Of a stretch of DNA of 64,000 bases, positions 32,296 through 42,686 are shown piece after piece. The stretch covers positions 44,664,082-44,728,081 of the forward strand of contig JALGQZ010000001.1 of the NCBI GenBank assembly GCA_023105745.1, read 5' to 3'. Under the pieces are notes generated by a model. That model saw only the letters and a list, made by a program, of their open reading frames with translations, was not told the DNA's origin and ran no database searches. Source of the stretch: Austropuccinia psidii. Its lineage: Eukaryota > Basidiomycota > Pucciniomycetes > Pucciniales > Sphaerophragmiaceae. The position numbers and the translations under genes are program-made. Position 1 is the stretch's first letter; each line of letters opens with the position of its first letter.

Positions 32296-33319
32296 TTTTA
32301 TGGTGCTTGGTGGGGATTGGAGTTTATGAAAGTAAGTTCCTCTCCTGGCATGCACCTTTAAGGGGGTATTCTACCCAAATTTGTTGTAAGCATCACCTTG
32401 GCCACTTTGTGAGCACTTGTCAATTTTTTGGACAGATTCAGAAGGCCTTGCAACATAATACCCTCAAGATTTGGACCTTTCATCAAGATTTGGCCCAATC
32501 TTTTCTTTTATTTTCTCTTCTTTCTTCAATCATGCCATAAATTATCTTTCAAGACATTCATTATCAAATTCATCTTATGGCATATTTCAATTTTCATTAT
32601 GGTGCTTGGTGGGGAGTGGAAGTTATGAAAGTAAGTTCCATCTCCTGGTATGCATCCCTGAGGGGTCTAATTCTTGTAAAACATTACCTTGGCCACGCTG
32701 TGAGCATCAAATTCTTGGTTTTATCTTTCAGAACATTTTGGCCAAAATCAAGAATCTCACCACAAGAAGGACAACCCTCAGGAATTTCTTATTTCTTTCT
32801 TTATTCTCTTTTTCTCTCAATTCTTTTTCATTTTTATTTTTTATTTTTATTTCTTTTACTTGTATCTTTTATTTTTTATTTTTATTTTTCCATTTTTATT
32901 TCTTATTTCAAAAAGCAGTAGTCATCACTCCCATATCACGTTTGGGGAGTCAATTCATTCAATAATCAAAGAGCAAAACACTAGTAATGGTAAAGACCAC
33001 CTACAGATAATCCTCATCAAAACTTCTTCAAGTCAGCCTTGAACTCATCTTCAAGTCAAAATTTCAAATTCAAGACCAAGAGATTTATGGACAATTGCAA
33101 GTCAGCAAGGCATTTATGGCAATTGACCAGTCAAGAAGGGGATAAGAAGAAAGAAATTCAAGAAGAAATCAAGAGCAAGAAGAAAACTGTTTCAAATGGC
33201 CCAATTGGCCAATTTCATGATTTTATGCACTTTGGCGCAAATGGCCATATCAGACCTCAAAGCTTCAAAATTGCTCCATTTTATCATTTTTCATCAAAAT
33301 ATGCTTAATTATGCATATT

Positions 33320-33860
33320 GGCAAATTTGCGCATTTTGCGCAATTTTGCGCATTTGCACACTTTTGCGCAAATTTGCGCATTTTGCGCATTTGCGCACTT
33401 TTGCGCAAAAGGCCCTTTTTTCTTGTCAAAAGCCTTCAAAAGGCCTTTTTGGCCAAAATCATTATAATTGCGCATTTGCGCACTTTGCGCAAAATTTGCG
33501 CATTTGCGCATTTTTGCGCATTTTGCGCAAAAATGCGCAAAATGGCCAAAACCCACTTTTAGGCCATTTTCTCACAAAAATTCAGTTTTTTCATCATTTT
33601 CACCAGTTATGCCACATATGGCATATTTGCGCATTTGCGCATTTTGCGCAAAAATTGCGCACTTTGCGCATATTTGCGCATTTTGCGCAAAAATGCGCAA
33701 AATGGCCAAAACCCACTTTTAGGCCATTTTTTCACAATAATTCAATTTTTCATCAGTTTCACCAAATTATGCCAAATATGGCATATTTGCGCATTTGCGC
33801 ATTTTGCGCATTTTTGCGCATTTTGCGCATTTTTGCGCATTTTGCGCATTTCTGCGCAAA
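33320..33860. repeat. TGCGCA hexamer array in four clusters
   Basis: Four clusters (about 33320-33405, 33468-33540, 33628-33703, 33786-33858) each contain eight copies of the palindrome TGCGCA by my count, separated by short A/T runs. Clusters 2-4 are embedded in a longer unit of about 160 bp that also carries AATGGCCAAAACCCACTTTT and ATGCCA-ATATGGCATAT. All reading frames through it give Cys/Ala/His/Phe-rich repeats, so the long open frames here (for example 33196-34035) are artefacts of the repeat. Confidence 0.85.
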
Positions 33861-34304
33861 TTGGCCAAAAACCCATTTTTTCACATTTTCAGGGATTTTG
33901 GCCAGGACTACTCATTTAGTCCAAAAATTTCAAATGTTGGCCACCTTATGCCAACACTCTAAATTCAAAATTATGATGATTTCAAGTGGTCTTGGGACAA
34001 AAAAACTCAAATCAACCACCTTTCAAAAGCCATGAGGACTCAAGAAAGGTTGATGAAGACACTCAAGACAAGATTAAAGGAATTTTTATGAAGATTGAAG
34101 GCAGTTTGAATGAAACAGAGGAAATTCAGCATCAAAATCAAGGGGAAAATACCTACAAATAGTTAAATGAAGATTGGTTTGAGTATTGATTGAAGAAGAA
34201 GTTTTAAGGGGAAAATCTTAAGGAATTGGGGAAAAGAACTGTTTGAATTGATTGCAAGCTCATCAAGACTCACTATACTTATGGTGCTCAGAGCTCACCA
34301 CTTT

Positions 34305-34318
34305 CAAGAGGGGGATAA
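34305..34318 (+). promoter_or_regulatory. E4 polypurine tract
   Basis: AAGAGGGGGATAA directly precedes the 3' LTR at 34319. Position and composition fit the plus-strand primer. Confidence 0.75.
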
Positions 34319-35083
34319 TGTCACAGCCAAGGAGGCAGGGGCATTTCCAATCATCATCAGCAAATCATTATATCACGGATACCCTTCAAAACCCAATCAG
34401 CAAGGGGGTTTCATTCAAGACTCTCCAAATACAGTTTTCATACAGGCAAGATCCAAATACAGTTTCAAACCTCAATACAGTTTCATACAGGCAAGACTCA
34501 AATACAGGATTCACCAAATACAGGCCTGTAATCAATACAGGCGCAAATACCTGTATTGACTGTATAACCTGTATTGGATTCACCAATACAGGATTCAATC
34601 CCACATCCAACTTCTTCCAGCATACAGACAAGTATCTCAACACTCAAACTCCAAGGCTGGTATTTCTCACATATACCAGCCCCTCTTCACCCACCTGGGG
34701 GTTTTTCCCCCAGTTAATTAAAATAGTTGATTTATTATTTAATATTATTTTATTCTCACTTTTGGAATATTATTCTATTATTTATTAAGTTAGTCTTTGC
34801 CTTCCCTCACCTGTTCAGTAGAGTCCTGGTGGCCATATCCTTTATTAATCCTTTTCTCTTTTCTGAACAGGTTGAAACAGTGACTCAGGATTATTTGTGG
34901 TTGGCTCTTTATTATTGCTTTTGTTTGGTCTCTCTTATCTTTTATGCTTATTATCTTATGACTAGGAATTTATCCTCTTACTCCATTACTCTTATCATTT
35001 GAGTATTTTCTTCTGAGCCCTCCATAAGTAAGTCTGTTCACTGAGTGCCAGGCCCTCTTCATTTTAGAAGAGCCCCTGTGACA
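34319..35083 (+). repeat. E4 3' LTR
   Basis: It is 765 bp, the same length as the 5' copy. By eye it differs at only three places (within ATATCACGG, TTGTTTGGTC and TATTATCTTA). It is followed by the GTTTT target duplication at 35084-35088. Confidence 0.95.
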
Positions 35084-35088
35084 GTTTT

Positions 35089-36682
35089 CTATCTGCCTTC
35101 TGGAATATTTCACAAGTGTTGATATATTAGCTCAACTCGTGTTCCCATTTGCGCCACAAAGCTGTGCTTGTTACCATTTCCTTGGTCCTGTCTTCACTCA
35201 TGTGTCCCATATAGGGGCAGTCATGGGATTCCTACAGGATCAGTGATATATGGTCCCAGTCTACTACTGTGAGTGCGCTTGTGTGCTTCTCTCTATGGTA
35301 GAGCAGGCCATCTATAAGGAAGCACTTCTTGTCCTTATAGTGCCTCAACCTGGGTTGGTCTAGCTGGGATTCCAGTTCTGGTCTCCAGTACTTCTGTTGA
35401 AGGAGTTGAAATAATATGCCACACTGTTTGTGTTTGGCATATGTCTTCATTACTGCCATGAAGAGCTCATTATGCAGCTTTGAGGAGCTTATTCCCAATA
35501 TGGAAGTTTTTGTCCCTTCTGATTCAGTGTTTCCACTGTCTGGGGTACCACTTCTTGGCGCCCATTCAGAAAATCTGAAGTTTTTCCTCCTATCTATTTC
35601 CATGAAATGGATAGGAATCTTGGCTGCTACTTCAGGGTCATAGCCTGGGTTGCTTTTGACATTTTCTAGTGGCCATCTGCATTGGTGTGGCTTTGGCCCT
35701 TCTTGTATATGATGGTCATATTGCCTCTATACTCTTAAATGGCTATTTGCTACCTCAAAATGTGTCTGTTGGTAGTATTCATATTCAAAAAAGACTTCAA
35801 CACTTTGCAGTCTATGTAGACTTCAAAGACTGCACCCTCCAAATAATATTGGTATTTCTCTGAAGCCCAGACTAAGCATAGGAATTCAGTGTGGTTGGCC
35901 CCATACCTGGCTTCTGAATCTGTCAGTTTCCTAGAGAAGTAGCATATTACTCCCTCTCTTGGTTCACCATCTACAATTTGTCTCTGGTGAAGGGCCTCCC
36001 CTAAGCCTTGCCTACAGGCTGCATCTATATATAACCTGAATGGTAGTTCAACGTCAGGCAAGATGAGCACAGGTGCATTAGTGATTCATGTTTGATCCTC
36101 TCATATACATCCTTTTTTCCTTGGGAATTTCAAAAACTACATCTTTTGAACATAACCTGTATAGACTACTAGTTATGTGCGCAGAATTTTGGAGGTGGTT
36201 TCTGTAGTAGCTAGCAGACCCAAGGAAAGATTGAATTTATTTAATGTTCTTTGGTACTAGTTTTGGCAGTACTTCTGCTATGGTATTCTGGTCTATGGCC
36301 AGACTAAACCTGAGACTTTGTGGCCTAGTTCCAGTAATTCTTGTTTGCCAAAATTGCACTTCTTAAGTGAAATTTTCAGATTGATGGGTGTGAATTTACT
36401 TAGGACTCTGTCTATGTACTGAACATCACCTTCCAATGTCTCTGAGTATACAATGATCTCATAAATATATACTACCATCCAGCCTTCCAATATTTCTTCC
36501 TGAAATATTGTGTCCATCATCCTTTGGAAGTGGGATGCTCCATTTGTGATGCCAAATGGCATCCCAGTATACTCATATGTTCCCATATGGCATAGGGCTA
36601 TGTTCTGGTGAAAGCCTTTCATACAAACTATCTTGGTTATGTATTTAGCTTTTTCTCGGGCATGAGGTATCCTTGGTGTAAG
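35089..36682 (-). pseudogene. E1 pol middle part: RT, RNase H, integrase start
   Basis: Read down from 36682 on the minus strand, RT resumes after S2. MGTYEYTGMPFGITNGASHFQRMM is readable near 36560 (shortened here to MPFGITNGASHFQRMM). The RT active site YIDD reads YIYE near 36460, so both catalytic aspartates are lost. RNase H (LYIDAACRQGLGEALHQ) lies near 36040. A spacer similar to that of E6 (ISSSKLHNE near 35490) follows, then the start of the integrase zinc region near 35150-35230. Frameshifts lie near 36080-36290 and 35610-35750. E4 then interrupts; the remainder is at 25715. Confidence 0.85.
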
Positions 36683-38114
36683 TGTCAGCCTGTGACTCAA
36701 AACCAGAGCACAAGCATGACAGCCAAAATACCATAAACCAATGGTATAGCCAAGATACCACCAAAACATGGAGCTGAGCCAAATTAGCTCAAAAGGTATC
36801 AAAAGAAAAGAGGAAACTCACCTCTTTCTGAAAATATAAGTCCCATCACCATAGGACAAGAAATAACAAAGTTATTCCTGCTCAAAGTTATTGCTGAGCA
36901 TAAACCTTAATTTTCACCTCTCATCTAAAATCTAGAAGGAGAGGCTTAACACCATCAAATGGGTATTCAAAATGAAGCTCTAATCCAGGGCTATCTAGTG
37001 GTGCTAGCCAAACTGAGCTAGCACCAGTATTACTTGAGTTATGGTCAAATTCAGACCAAATAAGGGTGAACAAAACATTCACCTCTCATCTAACTTTTAC
37101 AGTTTTAGTGTGAGATACTTAAAGTGGGGTCTTTTTGGAAAGAGCACAATCAGGGCTATCTGATGGTGCCATCCATTTCCTCATAGCTCAACTACAACAG
37201 AAGTTATTGGCCAAACAAGCTTAATACAGCTTTCGCCCAGACCACGCCAATGTACAAAAATAGTTGTACATGGGATAACTTTGTCATATTTAGTGATAAC
37301 CATGTCAAGTTGGGAACCATTGTGTAGAGCCCATACAGAGCTATTCAATGAACCAATTTTGAGCTTGATATCTCAAAAACTGACAGAGTTATGACCATTT
37401 TAAGGTAAAAATCCCACCTGCTGTCATATACAGCCTTACCATGGGATAATATCCCATAACCATGAATATGAGGTGTCGAATAGACGAAGAAGCATGTTTT
37501 TACTTCAATACCTCATATGTCAGTCAATACTGGGGTCCCATACAGTTTCTGTACAGCATTCTACGCATCATACACGTCAGAATCAGGCTGTGAGGTCCCC
37601 AGATGAAAATTTTCACCCTGTATTGGTGAAAACCTCCCAGATGTGGTTTCAAAACCACATCTGAGCCCAATATAGGGTATACAGGCTGTTTGCAAACCAC
37701 AAGCCTGTCCTAGAGAGTGAAAAATCTTCACTTCCTCTACGTGGAAAGGTCTAGCAGCCTTTCCACCTCAATTTCAGGATAAAAGGAGGGCTTTTCACAG
37801 CCAAAATCACTTCCTCATCCTGCTCTTGAATAACCTACGTAGTAAACTGTCAAAAACAGTTTTACTCTTGGTTAATAATCAGGTATAATTATAAGTTTTA
37901 ATTATTGTAGTCTTTTATTATTGTAACCCCACAGATAAAGCTGCACCCAGGGCTTTCAACAGCGCTCACCACCACTATAACCACTATAGTAAAGCCCTTT
38001 AAATTTATTTTTAATCATCTCAGAAACTTCTTAAAGCATTTTTTACCGTGTCACAAACATAGTTTGAGTTGTAAATAGCCTACATTACCACTCTTTCATA
38101 GTTTCATCCTGACA
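36683..38114 (+). repeat. S2: solo LTR of the E1/E6 family
   Basis: This 1,432-bp LTR runs TGTCAGCCTGTGACTC to TTTCATCCTGACA, flanked by an exact GTAAG duplication (36678-36682 and 38115-38119). It sits in the RT of E1, just after the DRY codons. No internal sequence accompanies it. It resembles the E6 LTRs closely in its first 800 bases and is in the opposite orientation to E1, so it is a separate insertion and not part of E1. Confidence 0.92.
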
Positions 38115-38119
38115 GTAAG

Positions 38120-38880
38120 ATACCTGTCAGCTTTTGTGTAATTATTCAGAGATCTGAAATCCCCACACAACCTAGACTTGCCATTGTGCCAAGTGATAAG
38201 GACAGGAGTGGTGATTTCCACTATTTCATCGTGTCCTATCTTCCTGATGACATCCATGTCTAGGACTTCATTTATGTGTTTCTCAATTTCCCTCCTGGTT
38301 TCCAGACCTGCTGGGTATGCAGGTCTTCTCAGCATGGGTGGAGAGGGTCTTTTCACATCTAGATATAGTTCTATATCATGCCCTCTGATTTTTCCTAAGG
38401 GTTCATTACAAATGGCAAATGCTGGTCTATTTTTTCCCAGAATTTTCAGTAAACTAAGCTCCTGTTTTCTGGTGAGGGTAGTGCTGAATTGGCCCTCTGA
38501 ACCAATTCAGTAGCTCTTCCAGAGGGTCATGGGTAGATATTTGGTATATATGAAGTGAAAATTTCTTTTCCTTGTTTGTACCAATGGTAATATGCCTATT
38601 TCTACTATTGTAAATATCAATTACATACATATTCTGGTAGTCTGGCCCCAGTAAAAACCCTTGGATGTGGGCATCATCAAGCACAACAGACTCTGGGTTG
38701 AGTCTGATATTACCTTTCCTGTGGGGTATAATTATCTCTTCAATAATTGTTCCAATGGATGTCATATTCCTTGATTCACTTTTGAAACTCTTTGCTTTGG
38801 TTGGTAAGAGCTGTTTTCCCAATTCAGATGGTGGTGATCCAGATAATTTCTGGCCACTATTGAGCAGTGTTGTGGAACTC
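38120..38880 (-). pseudogene. E1 protease and RT start; truncated
   Basis: This is the 5'-most surviving part of E1. On the minus strand a protease-downstream block (IHVY-like dimer region, VVLDDAHIQGFLLG near 38680) is followed by RT start RRPAYPAGLETRREIEKHIN (38310) and ITTPVLITWHNGKSRLCGDF (38190), ending at S2. The protease active-site region near 38860 is barely alignable with E6 (IDSGAHCS there). Sequence above about 38880 no longer matches, so gag, leader and 5' LTR are gone. One frameshift lies near 38450. Confidence 0.82.
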
Positions 38881-39969
38881 CTTTTAGTGTGGGATTGGAT
38901 AAGGCAGTTCTTGAGAGGGAAATCACAGGTGAACAGTTTTGAATTGCTGAAATAATCCTGTAACCAAGGGTGCTAATGGTGTTCTAGCTGCCCCTCTGAA
39001 TATACTAAACAATCTCCCTACAGAGCTCACAAATCAATATTTAAGATTGTGGCATTACAGCCAGAGAAGACTTTTCAGCAGTCTCTATCAGACCTATTCA
39101 ATAATCAGATAAGTGACTTATAGGTTAAAACAGTATAAATTATAATTTTCAAATAATAATATAAGATGATTTTAAGGGTAAAACCTTAATAGTATAAGAG
39201 GTTTATCTAATATAATAGTAATAATATATATTTTAAGGGGTAAGCTCAATTTAATGTTATATATGCTATAATACTTAATGGTTTGAGAGGGTAATTGGTA
39301 ATATAATATGATAATAATACCTTTAATAATTTATTGGTAAGATTTTGTTCAATATAGAGAGGATGTTTATCAAATATATAGAAGATATAATATAATGTAA
39401 GGGTAGAGGTTTTTATATATAATAATATATAGCTTTAAGGTTGGTTTTTTTAATATGAAGATATAATAAGACTATTTTTCCTTTTTAATGCAAAGGTTAT
39501 GGGGATAAACTCAATATTATGAGTATTATTGATAGTATTATAATTATAAGACTAATAATTTAAACATAGGGTGGATTAATAATATTAGGTAGACCTTCTG
39601 TTAACAACTGTTAATTAGAAATCACTATGAATTAAACTTATAAGTCTATAATACTTTAATAAAATAACTAGATTATCCTACTAGTAAGGGATGAATAGTT
39701 ATTCTCCTTCTTGGTATATAACTAATTGGATTCATGGGGAAAAGAGGAAAAAATGAGGGAGAGAGGACCTCTATTTATATTCTTTGGGCCATCTATAGAG
39801 GCACTCAAAAACAAGGGACTTAGAATTTTTCACTTCTTTTGGCTGGTATAATTTTTTATGGTGGTGAGATACCATCTGTTTGGTTTTTTGCACCAAATTA
39901 TGTATGATTATATAATCTGAGATGTTTTTGCTGGTGAGGAATTTTGAGATGGTGTCATTTGATCAAGAT
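38881..39969. other. Unrecognised AT-rich stretch between E1 and E5
   Basis: I see no gene and no LTR end here. It consists largely of AATATA-rich sequence with repeated TTTAAGGGTAAA-like words. The last 40 bases (39930-39969) are one copy of the host direct repeat described for 61113-61152. Bases 39965-39969 (AAGAT) are the left target duplication of E5. Confidence 0.6.
39930..39969. repeat. Host direct repeat, left copy cut by E5
   Basis: GCTGGTGAGGAATTTTGAGA plus GGTGTCATTTGATCAAGAT matches 61113-61152 with few changes. If E5 is removed, the sequence continues directly into 61016 onwards (ATTGCACCATATGTTTGGT), as it does in the right copy at 61153. E5 therefore landed inside one of two repeat units about 137 bp apart. 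Confidence 0.75.
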
Positions 39970-42143
39970 TGTGAGCCTGTGAGGTATGTATAACATACCC
40001 ATAAGGCCACAAATAACTTTATACACAGTTAAAATTGTCTTCAACAGACTTTTTAATTGAATTTAAAATAAAAAATAACAAAAAAAAGTATAACTTTCTT
40101 TTGGATAAACAAAGTTATAAATATTATGTCATTTTTGGATTCTACACCAAAAATAACCTAGGGTACATCCATAAGGTGTTATACCCAAAAAAACTTATTT
40201 CTTATGTTATTAGAAGATTTAAGAATCTCACAGTACTAATTTAACTTTTGTAACATTCCTTTTAAAATTGTTAAATTTAAGATTAAATAAGCTTAAATTT
40301 AAAGGTGCATAAGGTTTATGCAAACTTACCAAAATTTTAATTAAAATTGAGGTGTGGTATATATTTACTGAATTGGCTAAGGATTTGCCATACAGAATGT
40401 AAATCCTGCATGAGCTCAATTTAAAAGGGTTTAAGGCCATAGTATGGCTTTAAATAAATAAAAGGGCAAAATCCACGCAAAAAGGTGGGACAAAGGAAAA
40501 AGACCAAATAGAGCTGGGGTACCCAACTTTTTGGATCTGCAGGGATTCAATTAAGGTTTTCCACCTGTATTGGAGGATTTTCAACCTTATTTAAACTTTA
40601 ACATTAGACTTTGATCCAACATTAAAGTTTAAACTGGTTTTATCCCAAATTAGACAGGAATTTCAAGCTGCCAAGAGGGTAAATCCCAATATTCAGGCTT
40701 GAATTGAAGGTTTTAAGAACTGTCAAAGCTTAATTAAGCTTAAAACCTTAAGGTTACAAGCATTGAAACCTTATCAAAACTTAAGGTTTGGTGTGTATTG
40801 CTATTTTATGTGGAAAAATAGCAATAACTTCAGAAATTCATTAAAAATCCAATTCTTAATGGATATGCTTGAAAATTTCACACAGCTTACAATTTAATAT
40901 TATCTACATATAAATTAAATTTTATGTATTCTTTATAAATAAATTTCCTGGGTAACTAACCTGGAAATTTACTCTTTTAATTAAAGCTCAAAGAAAGTTA
41001 TAATTTCTTTAAAAATTAATTTAATATTGAGTTTAAGAGATTTCTGCTTGAAACTCTATTTTTAAGTTGTTCATGTGATGAACTATGATATAAAGAAGTT
41101 TCTTTATATTGAAAACTTAAAACAATTAGTTTAAATGAGGATTAAAGTTACATGGAGTTAAGAATAACCCTGTTAGCTTTAAATTGCAATTTAAACTAAG
41201 TTACCTTAAGTTAAGAGCTTTAATTTTAAGCATGGATTTTTCAGTTTTGACCTGAGCACGCCCTCTATATCCATTATTAATCATGAGAGCTGCTCTGAAG
41301 ACATAAAAAGAGTCTTTTCATCACTGTTTTTGTCCATCATTCATCATCAATCCAATCATATCAGAAATTTAAACAGGTAAAGTTTTATTAAATATAAAAT
41401 CTTATTATTAAAATTATTCTTAACTTATTTTATTATTTATTTATTAAAACCAAAGAATTGAAATCATAGAATTTAGATTATTGTTGTAATCACCAATAAT
41501 ATATTTTATTATATAAAATTAAATCATCTTAAATATCTTTTGAAATCCACAAATTCCTCTTAAAAAATCTTTAATCTTCATTTTTATTATAAAAAGCTGT
41601 TTTATCTTTAAAATTATTGATTCTTGGTGTGTTTTTAACTTATAATTATTATTTAATATAATAACTGTTGTTGTTTGACTTGTTGTATTAAATAAGTATT
41701 ATAAGTAAGTTTTTCTCTAAAGTTCTATATTTTTTTATCTAGTATTAGTTCTTTCATATAGAATTTTTATTCTATAAGAATTAATTCTACACAGTGTGTG
41801 TTTAATTCTTTTATAAATAATATTTATATTATTTATAAGTGGTTAATATTAATATTTTCCACGTGTAATTGTCTCATTAAGAGCTTTACGCTTCTTATTG
41901 TTATAACTGTCAGTGACTATAACAATAATAGAATAATTGTAATTTATTATAATTATTATTTTTATTATTATTATTATATTTTTATAATAATAATTAAATT
42001 GATTTTTTTATATCATTCTTTTCAATAATTATATTTAAATTTGTGGTTATAATATTTTGTTATATTATATATTTCTGCTGAGGACAGTCATAGTACTCTT
42101 GATTTTGCTACTATTATCAAACGTTTCATAGACAAACCTTACA
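39970..42143 (+). repeat. E5 5' LTR
   Basis: The 2,174-bp LTR starts TGTGAGCCTGTGAGG and ends CATAGACAAACCTTACA. A block near 41260-41375 resembles a promoter plus first exon: CTCTATATCC, then a short untranslated stretch, then a donor-like AAACAG|GTAAAG at 41371-41382. The equivalent block is also in the E3 LTR. Short open frames (for example 41798-42028) are also in the 3' copy and are not credited. Confidence 0.9.
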
Positions 42144-42161
42144 TTTGGGGGCCTGGTCGTG
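42144..42161 (+). promoter_or_regulatory. E5 primer-site region
   Basis: TTTGGGGGCCTGGTCGTG follows the LTR end directly. Its core is the same as in E2, E3 and E6. Confidence 0.55.
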
Positions 42162-42686
42162 ATTTTAACCAATTTTTGGGACATAAATCATATTCTAGAC
42201 CTTATTTTACTATTTTTTGACGTAAAATTGCCATATTTTACTTAATATTGGCTTTTTTGGGACTTATCCCTTATAAATAATCTTTATAATATGAATAAAG
42301 TTATTTTTTCTTAAAAATATTGTTTGAAACAATATACTATTGAGTGACTTGGAATAAATTTCTTTTGTCTAACTAGTGGCTTTTTCACATCACAGACTTG
42401 AAATTTATTCTTTGAGTTATTCTAGTATAAAGTGAGTAATAATACAATTTTGATTAATAAACTTGTTAATTGCATAATTATTATTTCTTTAAAGAAAATA
42501 AAAAATCAAAGAAAAATTAAAAAAAAATCTCTACTAAAAACATTTTTTTCTTTTATCTTAGACATTTGTCTTTATTTTTGACGTAATTTGCCATAAATTA
42601 CATTAAAACAACTTTATTAAATAAGCTGAGTTTATAAGTTATTTTTATTGTTTGATAAAATAACTTATATTTTTATTTTTCTCTAG
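42162..42686 (+). other. E5 leader, non-coding
   Basis: This AT-rich leader contains TAGTGGCTTTTTCACATC near 42376, shared with E3 and E2. It ends in a pyrimidine tract and TTTCTCTAG at 42678-42686, the predicted acceptor of the first ORFX exon. No gene is seen. Confidence 0.5.

Larger units (their letters stand above)
32296..34318 (+). other. E4 3' non-coding region with internal repeats
   Basis: This 2-kb stretch between pol and the 3' LTR has no credible gene. It holds an imperfect direct repeat of about 115 bp (32297-32415 and 32597-32706, both opening TTATGGTGCTTGGTGGGGA), with a short third copy of the start at 34279. A T/pyrimidine-rich block lies at 32800-32910, and the TGCGCA array at 33320-33860. 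It ends in a purine tract. Confidence 0.7.
25721..35083 (+). mobile_element. E4: complete young chromovirus-type Ty3/Gypsy element
   Basis: This 9,363-bp element has two 765-bp LTRs that differ at only three positions by eye (two transitions and one transversion). The target duplication is exact, GTTTT at 25716-25720 and 35084-35088. Gag and pol are open throughout, and a chromodomain ends the integrase. It interrupts the integrase of E1. The near-identical LTRs and intact frames suggest recent insertion and possible activity. It differs from the other five elements in LTRs, primer strategy and gag-pol linkage. Its internal region is unusually long at the 3' end (2 kb non-coding, 32296-34318). 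Confidence 0.95.
760..38880 (-). mobile_element. E1: oldest Ty3/Gypsy element, 5'-truncated and split
   Basis: This is a minus-strand LTR retrotransposon of the same family as E6, shredded by later insertions. Its pieces are 760-926 plus 23244-24509 (3' LTR), 24510-25715 (integrase end), 35089-36682 (RT, RNase H, integrase start) and 38120 to about 38880 (protease and RT start). Gag, the leader and the 5' LTR are missing: alignment with E6 fades near 38880. The intervening blocks are E2 (with E3 and S1 inside), E4 and S2. The order of pieces is collinear with E6, which shows they are one element. Every coding piece carries stops or frameshifts, so it is dead. Confidence 0.85.

Noticed and set aside
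33320..33860. Possible CRISPR-like array
   Set aside because: The repeated unit is a 6-bp palindrome with short A/T spacers. There are no 25-40-bp direct repeats with unique spacers, and this is a eukaryotic retroelement 3' region.
33196..34035. Long open frame (279 codons) rich in Cys, Ala, His and Phe
   Set aside because: It is the translation of the TGCGCA array. All frames on both strands give similar open stretches, so openness comes from the repeat and not from coding.
36683..38114. S2 read as the second LTR of E1
   Set aside because: Its orientation is opposite to E1, it has its own exact 5-bp duplication, and the E1 RT codons rejoin across it.
41798..42028. Asn/Ile/Tyr-rich open frame in the E5 LTR, also at 50573-50788
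   Set aside because: It is the translation of AT-rich LTR sequence and diverges freely between the two copies.
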